Origin: Nitrospira sp. ND1
GTDB taxonomy: Bacteria; Nitrospirota; Nitrospiria; Nitrospirales; Nitrospiraceae
Direction of reading: 5' to 3'
Length of the DNA: 64,000 nt
Assembly: GCF_900170025.1 (NCBI RefSeq)
Contig: NZ_FWEX01000006.1
Span: forward strand, 3,384,004 to 3,448,003
Shown here: piece by piece, positions 36,047 through 44,712 of the stretch
Layout: each line of letters starts with the position of its first letter
Position numbering within the stretch: the first letter of the stretch is position 1
Position numbers and translations under genes: made by a program
Notes under the pieces: model-generated
What the model saw: the letters and a program-made list of their open reading frames with translations, nothing else
Database searches by the model: none
What the model was told of the DNA's origin: nothing

Positions 36047-37097
36047 GTCCGAACAGGAGATAGGCCTAGAGCCTGTGGTCACTCAACCACCACTGGTTTC
36101 AGTGTCGGTTAGCTTTCCTAAATTCACGCGGCGAGTGTTGATTCTAGGTGTTGGGCCTCTTGCTCGAGATCTCTGTCAGACCCTTCTGTCTAAACGAACC
36201 GGTTTTACCGAGGTAGTGGGGTTTCTTGATAAGGATGCGAGTAGGGTTGGTGAGCGGTTGGTAAATCCGAGCATCATCGGTACCTACGATCAACTATTTG
36301 AGATTGCGGAGCGATATCAAGTTCATACCGTGGCCGTGTGTTTGGAAGATCGTCGCGCGGTTCTGCCCGTTCAAACGCTATTGGACATGAAGGCCATGGG
36401 GCGTGATGTTGTTGATGGCCACTATCTGTATGAGGAAGAATCGGGCCGCCTTTCGATTGACCATCTCAAGCCGAGTGCACTCATTTTTTCGACTGGGTTC
36501 CGTCGTCGATTAGTCACGATGCTCTTGAAGCGGTGCCTGGATGTTTTGGTGGCAATCGTAGGAATAGTCGCACTGGTGCCGCTGGTATTGCTTCTCTCTA
36601 TCCTTATCAAGCTAGACTCATCCGGTCCTGTTTTCTACCGGCAAATGCGAGTTGGGCTTCGCGGCCGCCCTTACATGATCTGGAAGTTCAGGTCCATGCG
36701 ACAGGATGCTGAACAAAGCGGGGCGAGATGGGCCACAAGTGAAGATCCCAGGGTATCCAGAGTTGGTCGATGGATTCGGAAGTGGAGGTTAGATGAACTG
36801 CCTCAACTGATCAATGTGATGAGAGGCGAGATGAGTTTGGTTGGCCCAAGACCAGAGCGCCCGGTGTTTGTGCAGGAACTCAGAAACACCATACCTTATT
36901 ACGATCTGAGGCATACCGTTCGTCCAGGAATCACAGGGTGGGCACAAACCCGTTTTCGGTATGGTGCATCGAAGGAAGACTCGCACGTCAAGCTTCAATA
37001 TGACCTCTTCTATGTGAAGAATTTGTCACTGGCGTTGGATTTGCGAATTGTTGTTCATACAGTGAAAGTAATGTTGATGGGTGAGGGGGCACGGTAG
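36030..37097 (+). CDS. Undecaprenyl-phosphate sugar-1-phosphate transferase (EPS priming)
   Basis: About 355 residues. The N-terminal half is a nucleotide-binding-like domain (RRVLILGVGPLARDLCQTLL). The C-terminal half is the WbaP/WcaJ-type phosphoglycosyl transferase: a membrane helix (LDVLVAIVGIVALVPLVLLL), KLDSSGPVFYRQMRVG, WKFRSMRQDAE, DELPQLINVMRGEMSLVGPRPERP and RPGITGWAQ. It starts repeat-unit synthesis by putting the first sugar phosphate on the lipid carrier. Four of the usual upstream helices are missing, as in the shorter EpsB-type enzymes of exosortase-A loci. ATG 36030 lies inside the end of the kinase gene. Confidence 0.92.
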   Translation: MNSSSKSEQEIGLEPVVTQPPLVSVSVSFPKFTRRVLILGVGPLARDLCQTLLSKRTGFTEVVGFLDKDASRVGERLVNPSIIGTYDQLFEIAERYQVHTVAVCLEDRRAVLPVQTLLDMKAMGRDVVDGHYLYEEESGRLSIDHLKPSALIFSTGFRRRLVTMLLKRCLDVLVAIVGIVALVPLVLLLSILIKLDSSGPVFYRQMRVGLRGRPYMIWKFRSMRQDAEQSGARWATSEDPRVSRVGRWIRKWRLDELPQLINVMRGEMSLVGPRPERPVFVQELRNTIPYYDLRHTVRPGITGWAQTRFRYGASKEDSHVKLQYDLFYVKNLSLALDLRIVVHTVKVMLMGEGAR

Positions 37098-37106
37098 GGG
37101 GCGCAA

Positions 37107-37994
37107 ATGCCTGATGCAATTCCTAGACATTGTTTGTCATTTGACGTCGAGGAGCATTTTCAGGTTTCGGCATTTGAAACCCCCATGCGAAGAAGGCACT
37201 GGGGGCAATTCGAGAGTCGCGTCGAAGACAATACTGAGAGACTGCTTGGATTGCTGGAAAATAGAGGCGTTCGCGCAACCTTTTTTATTCTAGGGTGGGT
37301 GGCAGAGCGGTATCCTTCGCTAGTTCGCCGTATTGCATCCGGCGGACACGAAGTGGCTTCACATGGGTATGCCCATGAACTCATAACAAGCCAAACTCCT
37401 AGTACTTTTCGCGAGGATATTCGTAAGGCCAAGGGTATCTTAGAGAATATTCTTTCTCAGCCTATGCTTGGCTATCGCGCACCGAGCTTTTCCATCACCA
37501 AAGATACGATGTGGGCGACTCAGATTCTGGTTGAAGAGGGCTATGTCTACGATTCCAGTATTTTCCCGGTACTCCATGATCGCTACGGTGTGCCCTCTGC
37601 AAACCCGGAGGCGCATCAACTGTTGACCGCATCAGGTCTCCTATGGGAGGTGCCCCCCTCAACGGTTAAGTGCTTGGGGGTGCGGCTACCCGTTGCTGGG
37701 GGTGGGTATTTTCGGTTGTATCCGTATGCACTGTTGCGTGCGCTCCTTCGCAAGTTGGAAGCCGAGGGGGCTTCACTAGTGATGTATATGCATCCGTGGG
37801 AATTCGACCCGGATCAGCCAAGAATGGAGGGTTCATTGGTGTCGCGAATGCGACACTACTTGAATCTTGACAAGACCGAAATCCGAATGCGGGAACTCTT
37901 GCAAGATTTCTCTTTTGCTCCAATTCGAGAAGTCTTTCCCCAAATTGAACAAATGCACAGTGCGCGGCTGGTTTCTCAGGTTTCGGGAGTGTAA
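37107..37994 (+). CDS. Polysaccharide deacetylase (DUF3473-type)
   Basis: 295 residues of the NodB-homology family, which removes N-acetyl groups from sugars with a metal centre. It has LSFDVEEHFQVSAFE (metal Asp and base), HGYAHE for the two His ligands, LGYRAPSFSIT, and the C-terminal MHPWEFDPDQPR typical of the deacetylase subfamily encoded with exosortase-A loci. No signal peptide is visible, so it may act on lipid-linked intermediates on the cytoplasmic side. It ends the first EPS gene block; 540 bases follow before the ABC transporter. Confidence 0.92.
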   Translation: MPDAIPRHCLSFDVEEHFQVSAFETPMRRRHWGQFESRVEDNTERLLGLLENRGVRATFFILGWVAERYPSLVRRIASGGHEVASHGYAHELITSQTPSTFREDIRKAKGILENILSQPMLGYRAPSFSITKDTMWATQILVEEGYVYDSSIFPVLHDRYGVPSANPEAHQLLTASGLLWEVPPSTVKCLGVRLPVAGGGYFRLYPYALLRALLRKLEAEGASLVMYMHPWEFDPDQPRMEGSLVSRMRHYLNLDKTEIRMRELLQDFSFAPIREVFPQIEQMHSARLVSQVSGV

Positions 37995-38534
37995 GTGCAT
38001 TCTCGGAAAAGTCCATCAGCGGCATTACCCAGTTAATATCCTTCTCAGGGCAATTTACCCAGACTACACTGACGCTTTCTTGCTCGCGATTAGATTGTTC
38101 CTACTTATATCGACAAAACTCAAACTGTGCTAACGTTCAGTAATCGCATCGTGGATCGACTTCCCGCTTATTGGGGCGCATTGGGAGAGTGGTATCAGCA
38201 GCTCCCGTCCCAAGTCGTTTCTCTCACATGCGTAAGCGCGGGCGCTGATAGTTCAACAGAATGGTTCTCCGCCTCTCGAGAAGCGTATTTGCTTGCCTCC
38301 ATTGAGTGTGCACTATTCTTCGATCGTAAACAGTGAATTTGATTAGGATAGAAATCATTTCCTGCCGGCTGTGCTACTCTTGTGGTGTGGACCCGTCAGC
38401 ATTCGTTGACACTCTCTGCATAGGCAGACCCAGGAAAAGAAGTGGATTCCGGTCATTTGCTCGAGAATGAGTGGAGAGGTAGTTGCGCCGGAATATTCGT
38501 CTCGGGTGGCGGAATCCAATAGCTAGGTATCACG
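37995..38534. other. 540-base intergenic region before the ABC exporter genes
   Basis: No gene I can support. A 69-codon frame starting with GTG at 38127 (FSNRIVDRLPAYWGALGEWYQQL) has no recognisable family and no clear ribosome site. TTGACA at 38406-38411 resembles a -35 box but lacks a -10 at normal distance. The region probably holds the promoter for the transporter genes. Confidence 0.5.
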
Positions 38535-39380
38535 ATGGAATCTACTGTAGAGCAAGAAAGCATGGCCGTGCTGGTAATAGAACCCCGCACGGGTTATGTC
38601 CAGGTGGGATGGCGTGAATTGTGGGCTGCACGGGAATTGTTGTACTTTCTCGCATGGCGGGATCTCAAAACCCGCTATGCTCAGACCGCTATTGGGGCTG
38701 GCTGGGCCCTCATGCAGCCTTTGCTCAGCACGCTGATCTTCACCCTTGTATTCAGCTACTTGGCAAAAGTGCCTTCGGATGGACTGCCTTATCCACTCTT
38801 CGCATTCGCTGCCCTTCTGCCATGGTCCCTGTTTGCGAGGAGCCTGGAACGCAGCACATTGAGCGTGGTGACCGAAGGCGGCCTGATTAAGAAAGTCTAC
38901 TTTCCACGGCTGATCATTCCAATCGCCGCCACCTTCATTAATCTCGTTGATTTTACTGTCGGGCTGCTGATTCTTATAGGAATGATGACGTGGTATCAGG
39001 TGCTTCCCCAGTGGACGGTTCTGTTTCTACCTCTGTTCGTTATCGTCGCGCTGCTTACTGCATTGTCGGTAAGTCTGTGGCTGTCGGCTCTCAATGTGAA
39101 ATATCGCGATGTGGCTTCGGTCGTCCCATTGATGACGCAGTTGTGGATGTTCGCCTCTCCGGTACTCTACCCGGCATCTCTGGTACCCGAGTCGCTCCGG
39201 TGGTACTACGGTTTAAATCCTATGGCAGGTGTGATTGAGGGATTTCGGTGGGCGCTACTAGGCAAGTCGGCTCCCGACTGGACTATGGTGGCGGTGAGTT
39301 TGGGTGTTGTGGGCTTCTTGCTGATCGGGGGTGTCATGTTTTTTCGGAGGGTGGAGCGAACCTTCGCCGATCTGATTTAG
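38535..39380 (+). CDS. Polysaccharide ABC exporter permease (Wzm-type)
   Basis: 281 residues with six predicted membrane helices of the ABC-2 type, e.g. GWALMQPLLSTLIFTLVFSYL, LLPWSLFARSLERSTLSVV, and a C-terminal QLWMFASPVLYPASLVPESLRWYYGLNPMAGVIEGFRWALLG, the signature of O-antigen and capsule exporter permeases. It would move a lipid-linked glycan across the inner membrane. The following ATPase gene starts at the base after its stop. ATG 38535 fits the N-terminus; a later ATG (38562) is possible. Confidence 0.93.
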   Translation: MESTVEQESMAVLVIEPRTGYVQVGWRELWAARELLYFLAWRDLKTRYAQTAIGAGWALMQPLLSTLIFTLVFSYLAKVPSDGLPYPLFAFAALLPWSLFARSLERSTLSVVTEGGLIKKVYFPRLIIPIAATFINLVDFTVGLLILIGMMTWYQVLPQWTVLFLPLFVIVALLTALSVSLWLSALNVKYRDVASVVPLMTQLWMFASPVLYPASLVPESLRWYYGLNPMAGVIEGFRWALLGKSAPDWTMVAVSLGVVGFLLIGGVMFFRRVERTFADLI

Positions 39381-40652
39381 ATGAGCAACACCGCTGTCAG
39401 CGTTACCGGTCTCTCCAAGTGCTATCGCCTGGGGACGACGCATGCTCAAGACGGCTCTCTGGCCGGAGCCTTGACGCGTGGACTCCGCCGCCTCATCGGT
39501 GGACAGCCGGCATCCCCCCAGACCCATGACACCCTGTGGGCGCTGCGCGACGTGTCGTTTGAAATCAAAAAAGGCGAAGTCTTTGGAGTCATCGGCACCA
39601 ACGGCTCGGGCAAGAGCACACTCCTTAAGATCCTCTCGCGGGTGACGGAACCCACCAAAGGCCGTGCGCTCATCCACGGCCGATTTTGTGGCCTCTTGGA
39701 AGTGGGCACGGGCTTTCATCCGGAGCTGACCGGTCGCGATAACGTCTTCATGAGCGGCGCGATTCTCGGCATGAAGCGGCAGGAAATCGCCCGCAAGTTC
39801 GACGAGATCGTGGCGTTTGCCGAAGTGGAGCAGTTCATCGACACGCCGGTGAAACATTATTCCAGCGGCATGTATGTCCGGTTAGGGTTCTCCGTGCTGG
39901 CCCATATGGATCCGGACATTCTGATCGTCGATGAGGTGTTGGCGGTCGGGGACGTCCGGTTTCAAAAGAAGTGCATGGGGAAGATGGAAGATGTGGGGCA
40001 GCATGGGCGGACGGTGATCCTCGTCTCCCACGACATGCCGGCCATCACGCGGATGTGTTCCCGCGTGATTCTGCTGAACAAGGGGGAGATCGTGCAGGCA
40101 GGGCCGGCGCATGAAGTGGTGAATCACTACCTCCATGCCGGGCACATCCAGCCTGCGGTCGAATGGCTGGATCCAATCCAGGCTCCGGGCAATGACGTCG
40201 CTCGCCTCCGTGCCTTACGGGTCAGATCCGAAGCGGGACAAGTTACGGATGTCATCGATATTCGAAAGCCTATGCGAGTAGAAATCGAGTATGACATCCT
40301 CAAGCCAGGGCAAATGGTTGTTGCGCAATTTGGTTTCAATACCGAAGAAGACGTGATCGCCTTCATCGTCAACGACCGGGACCCAGTATGGTACAGGCGT
40401 CCTCGTCCAGTGGGTCGATATATCAGTACCGCCTGGATTCCTGGGAACTTTCTGTCAGAGGGAACAATGATAGTAGGGGGAGGGATTTTTTCGGAAGATC
40501 CTTGGCATGAACATTGTGATGTGCCGCGAGCTGTGGGTTTTCGAGTTGTGGATCCCGGGACTAGGGATACGGCACGAGGTGACGTGACAGGACGGTGGGA
40601 GGGGGTTGTAAGGCCCTTGCTTCGATGGACAACAGAGCATAGCTCGCTATAA
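39381..40652 (+). CDS. Polysaccharide ABC exporter ATPase with glycan-binding tail (Wzt-type)
   Basis: 423 residues. The ATPase domain has Walker A GTNGSGKS (72-79), LLEVGTGFHPELTGRDN, the signature YSSGM (160-164), Walker B LIVDEVLAVGD (181-191) and switch His 217. From about 260 a C-terminal beta-sandwich like that of Wzt (EIEYDILKPGQMVVAQFGFNTEEDVIAF) would recognise the glycan's terminal modification. G+C drops sharply near 40,220, exactly where this domain begins, which suggests domain replacement. Directly adjoins the permease gene. Confidence 0.94.
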   Translation: MSNTAVSVTGLSKCYRLGTTHAQDGSLAGALTRGLRRLIGGQPASPQTHDTLWALRDVSFEIKKGEVFGVIGTNGSGKSTLLKILSRVTEPTKGRALIHGRFCGLLEVGTGFHPELTGRDNVFMSGAILGMKRQEIARKFDEIVAFAEVEQFIDTPVKHYSSGMYVRLGFSVLAHMDPDILIVDEVLAVGDVRFQKKCMGKMEDVGQHGRTVILVSHDMPAITRMCSRVILLNKGEIVQAGPAHEVVNHYLHAGHIQPAVEWLDPIQAPGNDVARLRALRVRSEAGQVTDVIDIRKPMRVEIEYDILKPGQMVVAQFGFNTEEDVIAFIVNDRDPVWYRRPRPVGRYISTAWIPGNFLSEGTMIVGGGIFSEDPWHEHCDVPRAVGFRVVDPGTRDTARGDVTGRWEGVVRPLLRWTTEHSSL

Positions 40653-41281
40653 CGAGGGACCCAGTAGTCCGTACTGGTATGGTTGTTCCTCGCTGGGTTG
40701 AGAGGATGGCATCATGACAATCGATAGCGTTGTGCTGTTGGTTTTTCTGTGACTGGCTAATAAGCCAGCAAATAGGTTCGTGGGAGTAACCCTGTTGGCG
40801 CACGAACAGGATTTCGGCGTGAATAGGGAGTAGTCGTCTGTGCAAAGCCTGAGATCGAGATAAGGCTCACGTTTCACAACTCGTTGGGCTGTGGGGATGA
40901 TCCTTGTAGGAGTGAATGATGCAGAGACGATGGGAGGACTTAACGGGAAAGCTCAGCTGCACCTTCTTGGCGAGCAGAATGCTATTTGAGGAGGTCTTTC
41001 AGCTTAAAGATGTTATGGTAAAGAGCGATGGCAATAGCCTTACCTGCCATGTGAGTTTGTCGTGCTTGTGGGTACAGAATTGGGTCGAGGCGGCAAACTC
41101 CGTGGGTACGACTATGAGTTTGGTGATTGATCAGCTTTCGATGATGTTCTGCGAATTTAAGCCTTGTCCTGGCTGCAGGTAGGCATATGCTGGGAAGGCG
41201 AAGGAAGTGTACTCGATGCTCTGACGTAGGTATCCATGTCAGTACGGATGGCGACAATGATTGATTGCTGGAGGTAGGGAC
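40653..41281. other. 629-base intergenic region after the ABC exporter
   Basis: No gene I can support; short frames on both strands show no family resemblance I trust. It holds hairpins at 40661-40677 and at 40753-40768 (CTGGCT, AATA, AGCCAG) and the end carries the Shine-Dalgarno of the next gene. Probably a terminator and promoter region between two transcription units. Confidence 0.5.
40661..40677 (+). terminator. Weak hairpin, possible terminator of the exporter genes
   Basis: CCAGTA (40661-40666) and TACTGG (40672-40677) pair perfectly around a 5-base loop, nine bases after the ATPase stop. The following TATGGTTGTT is only moderately T-rich and the stem is short. Confidence 0.3.
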
Positions 41282-42052
41282 ATGAAAGCGGTGATTTTAG
41301 CTGGGGGATTGGGGACTCGATTGTCCGAGGAAACCGTGCTTCGTCCAAAGCCGATGGTTGAAATCGGCGGCAAGCCAATCCTCTGGCATATCATGCAAAT
41401 TCATGCGGTGTATGGGGTGACCGAGTTTATCATCGCCCTTGGCTACAAAGGGGAAATGATCAAAGAGTACTTCCTGAATTTCTTTGCCATCAACAATGAC
41501 TTGTCGGTGGATCTTTCAACTGGAAAAACGACAATCCATGATGGAAACCAGCCAAAGTGGACCGTTCATCTGGCCGATACAGGACAGACAACGCAGACGG
41601 GTGGACGGGTAAGGCGTTTGAAGAAATGGCTAGAAAACGATGAAACATTCATGTTGACGTACGGAGACGGCGTGGCAGATCTGAACATCAGCAAGTTGCT
41701 GGAGTTTCATCGTTCCCATGGAAAAATTGCAACCATGACCTCCGTCCGGTCCCCAGCGAGATTTGGTCGGATTGGGTTTGACGGCGACCGAGTGACTGAG
41801 TTTTTTGAGAAGCCTGAGTCTGGGGAAGGGTGGATCAACGGCGGATTTTTTGTCCTCAACACAAAAGCCTTGGACTATATTGATGGTGATCATACGGCTT
41901 GGGAGCGTGAGCCTGTCGAACGCCTCGCTCACGCCGGCGAGATGGTAGGGTATAAACACTACGGATTCTGGTCGTGCATGGATACCCTAAAAGAAAAAAG
42001 TTACCTGGAGGAGTTGTGGAATTCTGGCAAGGCTCCCTGGAAGTTATGGTGA
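41282..42052 (+). CDS. rfbF: Glucose-1-phosphate cytidylyltransferase
   Basis: 256 residues. Makes CDP-glucose from CTP and glucose-1-phosphate, the entry to CDP-linked deoxysugars. The N-terminus KAVILAGGLGTRLSEETVLRPKPMVEIGGKPILWHIM is typical of RfbF, as are YGDGVADLNI, GWINGGFFVLN and FWSCMDTLKEK. ATG 41282 has GGAGG seven bases upstream. It heads the sugar-synthesis block. The next enzyme expected, CDP-glucose 4,6-dehydratase, is not obvious among the genes that follow. Confidence 0.95.
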   Translation: MKAVILAGGLGTRLSEETVLRPKPMVEIGGKPILWHIMQIHAVYGVTEFIIALGYKGEMIKEYFLNFFAINNDLSVDLSTGKTTIHDGNQPKWTVHLADTGQTTQTGGRVRRLKKWLENDETFMLTYGDGVADLNISKLLEFHRSHGKIATMTSVRSPARFGRIGFDGDRVTEFFEKPESGEGWINGGFFVLNTKALDYIDGDHTAWEREPVERLAHAGEMVGYKHYGFWSCMDTLKEKSYLEELWNSGKAPWKLW

Positions 42053-42131
42053 CGAGCACTGAATATAGGAATTCTGAAATGCATAAAGTCGCGGACTTTT
42101 GGCGGCATCGTGCACTGGCAGAGAGGAGTAC

Positions 42132-43271
42132 ATGTCAATGACCGCTGATACATCTTTGTTCGCACAGGCGCAGGCATGGTTGGATGAAGATTGGGCGCGA
42201 ATGGAGAAGACGCTGGGCCCTCGGTTGGAGGCGTTTCGCGGGAAGCATATTCTTGTTACGGGGGCAGCGGGATTTCTCGGGTTTGGATTCCTCCATTTTT
42301 TTTCGTATCTCAATAGGAACCTCTTAAAGACTGGGCGTCTGTCCATTGTTGCCGCCGACAATTACATCCGGGGTTGCCCACGCTGGCTGACTGAGTTAGT
42401 CGCTGCAAGCCCAGACATACAGCTGCTCCGACAAGATATTACCAAGCCCTGGACAGGACCAGCGGGCGATCGTTTTGATTTCATTATTCACGGCGCATCC
42501 ATAGCCAGTCCGAAAGTGTATCGACAATACCCGTTGGAAACTTTGGATACGAATATCTCCGGCTTACGGCATATGCTCGAGCTTGCCAAGAGTCATCGGG
42601 CTGAAAGTATCCTCTATTTCAGCTCAAGTGAGATTTATGGTGATCCGCCGGCTCATGAAATTCCAACGAACGAGTCCTATCGTGGCAATGTGTCATGTAT
42701 CGGTCCTCGGGCGTGTTATGACGAATCGAAGCGTTTGGGCGAGACGCTCTGCTATTTGTACCATCAGCAACATGGTGTGCGCGCGAAGATCGTCCGACCG
42801 TTCAACAACTTTGGCCCGGGATTGCGTCTGGCCGACGGCCGCGTGTTGCCTGATTTTTGTCGCGATATCCTGGCCGATCGCGACATCGTCCTTCGCTCGG
42901 ATGGGAGTCCGACACGGACGTTTTGCTATGTTTCGGATGCACTGACCGGATATCTCCTGACCCTGTTATCATCGAATCATGCTGAACCGTTCAACATAGG
43001 TAGTGATTCGCCTGAAATTTCAATGCGTGAGCTTGGACGTATGTTGCTGGAGGTGGCCGGTAGTAAGCGGAAAGTTATCCATACGCCGAGTGAGGAAGTC
43101 GACTATCTGACGGATAATCCCAACCGCCGCTGCCCGAATCTTGCGAAGTCTCGATCGCTTCTCGGCTATACCCCGCTGGTCGATCTCCGGTTCGGACTGA
43201 GCAGAATGCTGCAGTGGTACAAGCAGTTCGTTGGCTTGGAAGAGCTGGCGAAAGATGAACCTGTGGGCTAA
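42132..43271 (+). CDS. NAD-dependent epimerase/dehydratase (extended SDR)
   Basis: About 379 residues. Rossmann motif TGAAGFLG at the N-terminal part of the domain, HGASIASPKVYRQYPLETLDTN, SSSEIYGDPP and the catalytic YDESKR (YxxxK) place it among extended SDRs, nearest to the UDP-glucuronate decarboxylase branch by its wording (compare the enzyme at 61788). An N-terminal extension of about 35 residues precedes the fold. The substrate is not certain; it sits between rfbF and UDP-glucose dehydrogenase and could act on a CDP- or UDP-sugar. ATG 42132 follows GAGGAG; ATG 42138 is an alternative. Confidence 0.88.
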   Translation: MSMTADTSLFAQAQAWLDEDWARMEKTLGPRLEAFRGKHILVTGAAGFLGFGFLHFFSYLNRNLLKTGRLSIVAADNYIRGCPRWLTELVAASPDIQLLRQDITKPWTGPAGDRFDFIIHGASIASPKVYRQYPLETLDTNISGLRHMLELAKSHRAESILYFSSSEIYGDPPAHEIPTNESYRGNVSCIGPRACYDESKRLGETLCYLYHQQHGVRAKIVRPFNNFGPGLRLADGRVLPDFCRDILADRDIVLRSDGSPTRTFCYVSDALTGYLLTLLSSNHAEPFNIGSDSPEISMRELGRMLLEVAGSKRKVIHTPSEEVDYLTDNPNRRCPNLAKSRSLLGYTPLVDLRFGLSRMLQWYKQFVGLEELAKDEPVG

Positions 43272-43285
43272 CCATTAGGGTGACC

Positions 43286-44647
43286 ATGAAGATATCAGTG
43301 ATGGGGACAGGATACGTGGGGCTTGTATCAGGGACCTGCTTGGCAGAGCGTGGTCACCAAGTGACCTGTATCGATATCAGGTCTGAGGTGGTACAGGAAA
43401 TTAACGCCGGACGTCCACCGATTCATGAAATAGGATTAGATAATTTACTTCGCTCGGCGCGCGACAAGGGAATGTTGTCTGCCACCACGGATGCAAAGAC
43501 TGCCATTCTCGATTCCGATGTAACTCTGATCTGTGTTGGTACGCCCACGGTGGATGGTCGGATGGACATGTCGCAAATTGTGGCTGCCGCAAAGGAAATC
43601 GGGTCAGCTCTAGCGAGTAAACGTGGATACCATGTTGTGGCAGTGAAGAGTACGGTATTGCCTGGAACCACGGAGGGACCGGTGAAGGCCGCCATTGAGT
43701 CTCACTCGGGCAAGAAAGTAGGGCACGGCTGGGGCTTGTGCATGAATCCGGAGTTTTTGAGGGAAGGTCGTGCCGTCGAGGACTTTCGTGTTCCGGACCG
43801 CATTGTGGTCGGTGCCACAGACTCCATGACCGCAGAGGTGTTTCTAAACGTCTATGCCGATTTCACCTGTCCTAAATTGGTGACAACCCCGCGCACGGCT
43901 GAGATGATTAAGTATGTATCAAATTCCCTGCTTGCCACGATGATTTCATTCTCGAATGAAATTGGCAATATGTGTTCCGCAGTCCCCGGTGTCGATGCAC
44001 GTTTGGTGTGGAAGGGGGTTCATCTTGATCGGCGGCTCACGCCAATCAATGGACAGGTAGGTGGGGCGGCAGGAGTAACGGAGTATCTTTGGCATGGTTT
44101 GGGGTTTGGGGGCAGTTGTTTTCCGAAAGATGTGGCGGCGCTTCGAAGCTTTGGGCGTACCGTGGGCGAGCAGACTCGGATGTTGGACGCCGTGTTGGAC
44201 ATTAATACCGACCAGCCTCTCCGAATGGTTGCCCTGCTGGAAAAGGAGTTGAGCCTCGCAGGCAAGACTGTGGCCGTGCTTGGCCTCGCATTTAAACCTG
44301 GAACGGATGATTTGCGAGAATCACCGGCTTTGCCCTTGGTGGCTGAGCTTCGGAAGAAAGGCGCGAAGGTGCTCGTCCATGACCCCATTGCCATGCCCCA
44401 TGCGAAGAAGCGACCGGAATTCCGGGATGTCGTGTTTGCTGAAGATTGGGCTGAGGCGTTGAGGAAGAGCGACGCCTGTTGTCTCGTGACGGCGTGGCCA
44501 GAGTATCGAAATATTCAGCCGACTAATTTTCAAAAATTGATGACCCGTGCTCTTGTGATTGATGGTCGTGGCGTATTCGAGCCTGCAGCAATGGCCGCGG
44601 CAGGGGTCGTGTGGCGCGGCGTTGGATACACGCCAGAATCTACCTAG
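43286..44647 (+). CDS. ugd: UDP-glucose 6-dehydrogenase
   Basis: About 453 residues. Oxidises UDP-glucose twice to UDP-glucuronate with two NAD+. Motifs: GTGYVGLVSG (8-17), VGTPT (84-88), NPEFLREG (154-161), EMIKYVSN around K209, and the catalytic Cys278 in GFGGSCFPKD with Asp282. It supplies UDP-glucuronate for the UDP-glucuronate decarboxylase at 61788 or for acidic residues in the glycan. ATG 43286 was chosen; a GTG at 43280 lies in frame. The gap to the preceding gene is 14 bases. Confidence 0.95.
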   Translation: MKISVMGTGYVGLVSGTCLAERGHQVTCIDIRSEVVQEINAGRPPIHEIGLDNLLRSARDKGMLSATTDAKTAILDSDVTLICVGTPTVDGRMDMSQIVAAAKEIGSALASKRGYHVVAVKSTVLPGTTEGPVKAAIESHSGKKVGHGWGLCMNPEFLREGRAVEDFRVPDRIVVGATDSMTAEVFLNVYADFTCPKLVTTPRTAEMIKYVSNSLLATMISFSNEIGNMCSAVPGVDARLVWKGVHLDRRLTPINGQVGGAAGVTEYLWHGLGFGGSCFPKDVAALRSFGRTVGEQTRMLDAVLDINTDQPLRMVALLEKELSLAGKTVAVLGLAFKPGTDDLRESPALPLVAELRKKGAKVLVHDPIAMPHAKKRPEFRDVVFAEDWAEALRKSDACCLVTAWPEYRNIQPTNFQKLMTRALVIDGRGVFEPAAMAAAGVVWRGVGYTPEST

Positions 44648-44712
44648 AGAAAGACTCCCTTGAGTGACTGCACGCCCGTATCGTTATCGTTCTAGCCAAA
44701 GGAGAACAGGTC

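Noticed and set aside
40982-41257. Minus-strand frame considered as a transposase remnant
   Set aside because: No DDE or HTH motif, terminal inverted repeat or target duplication can be seen.
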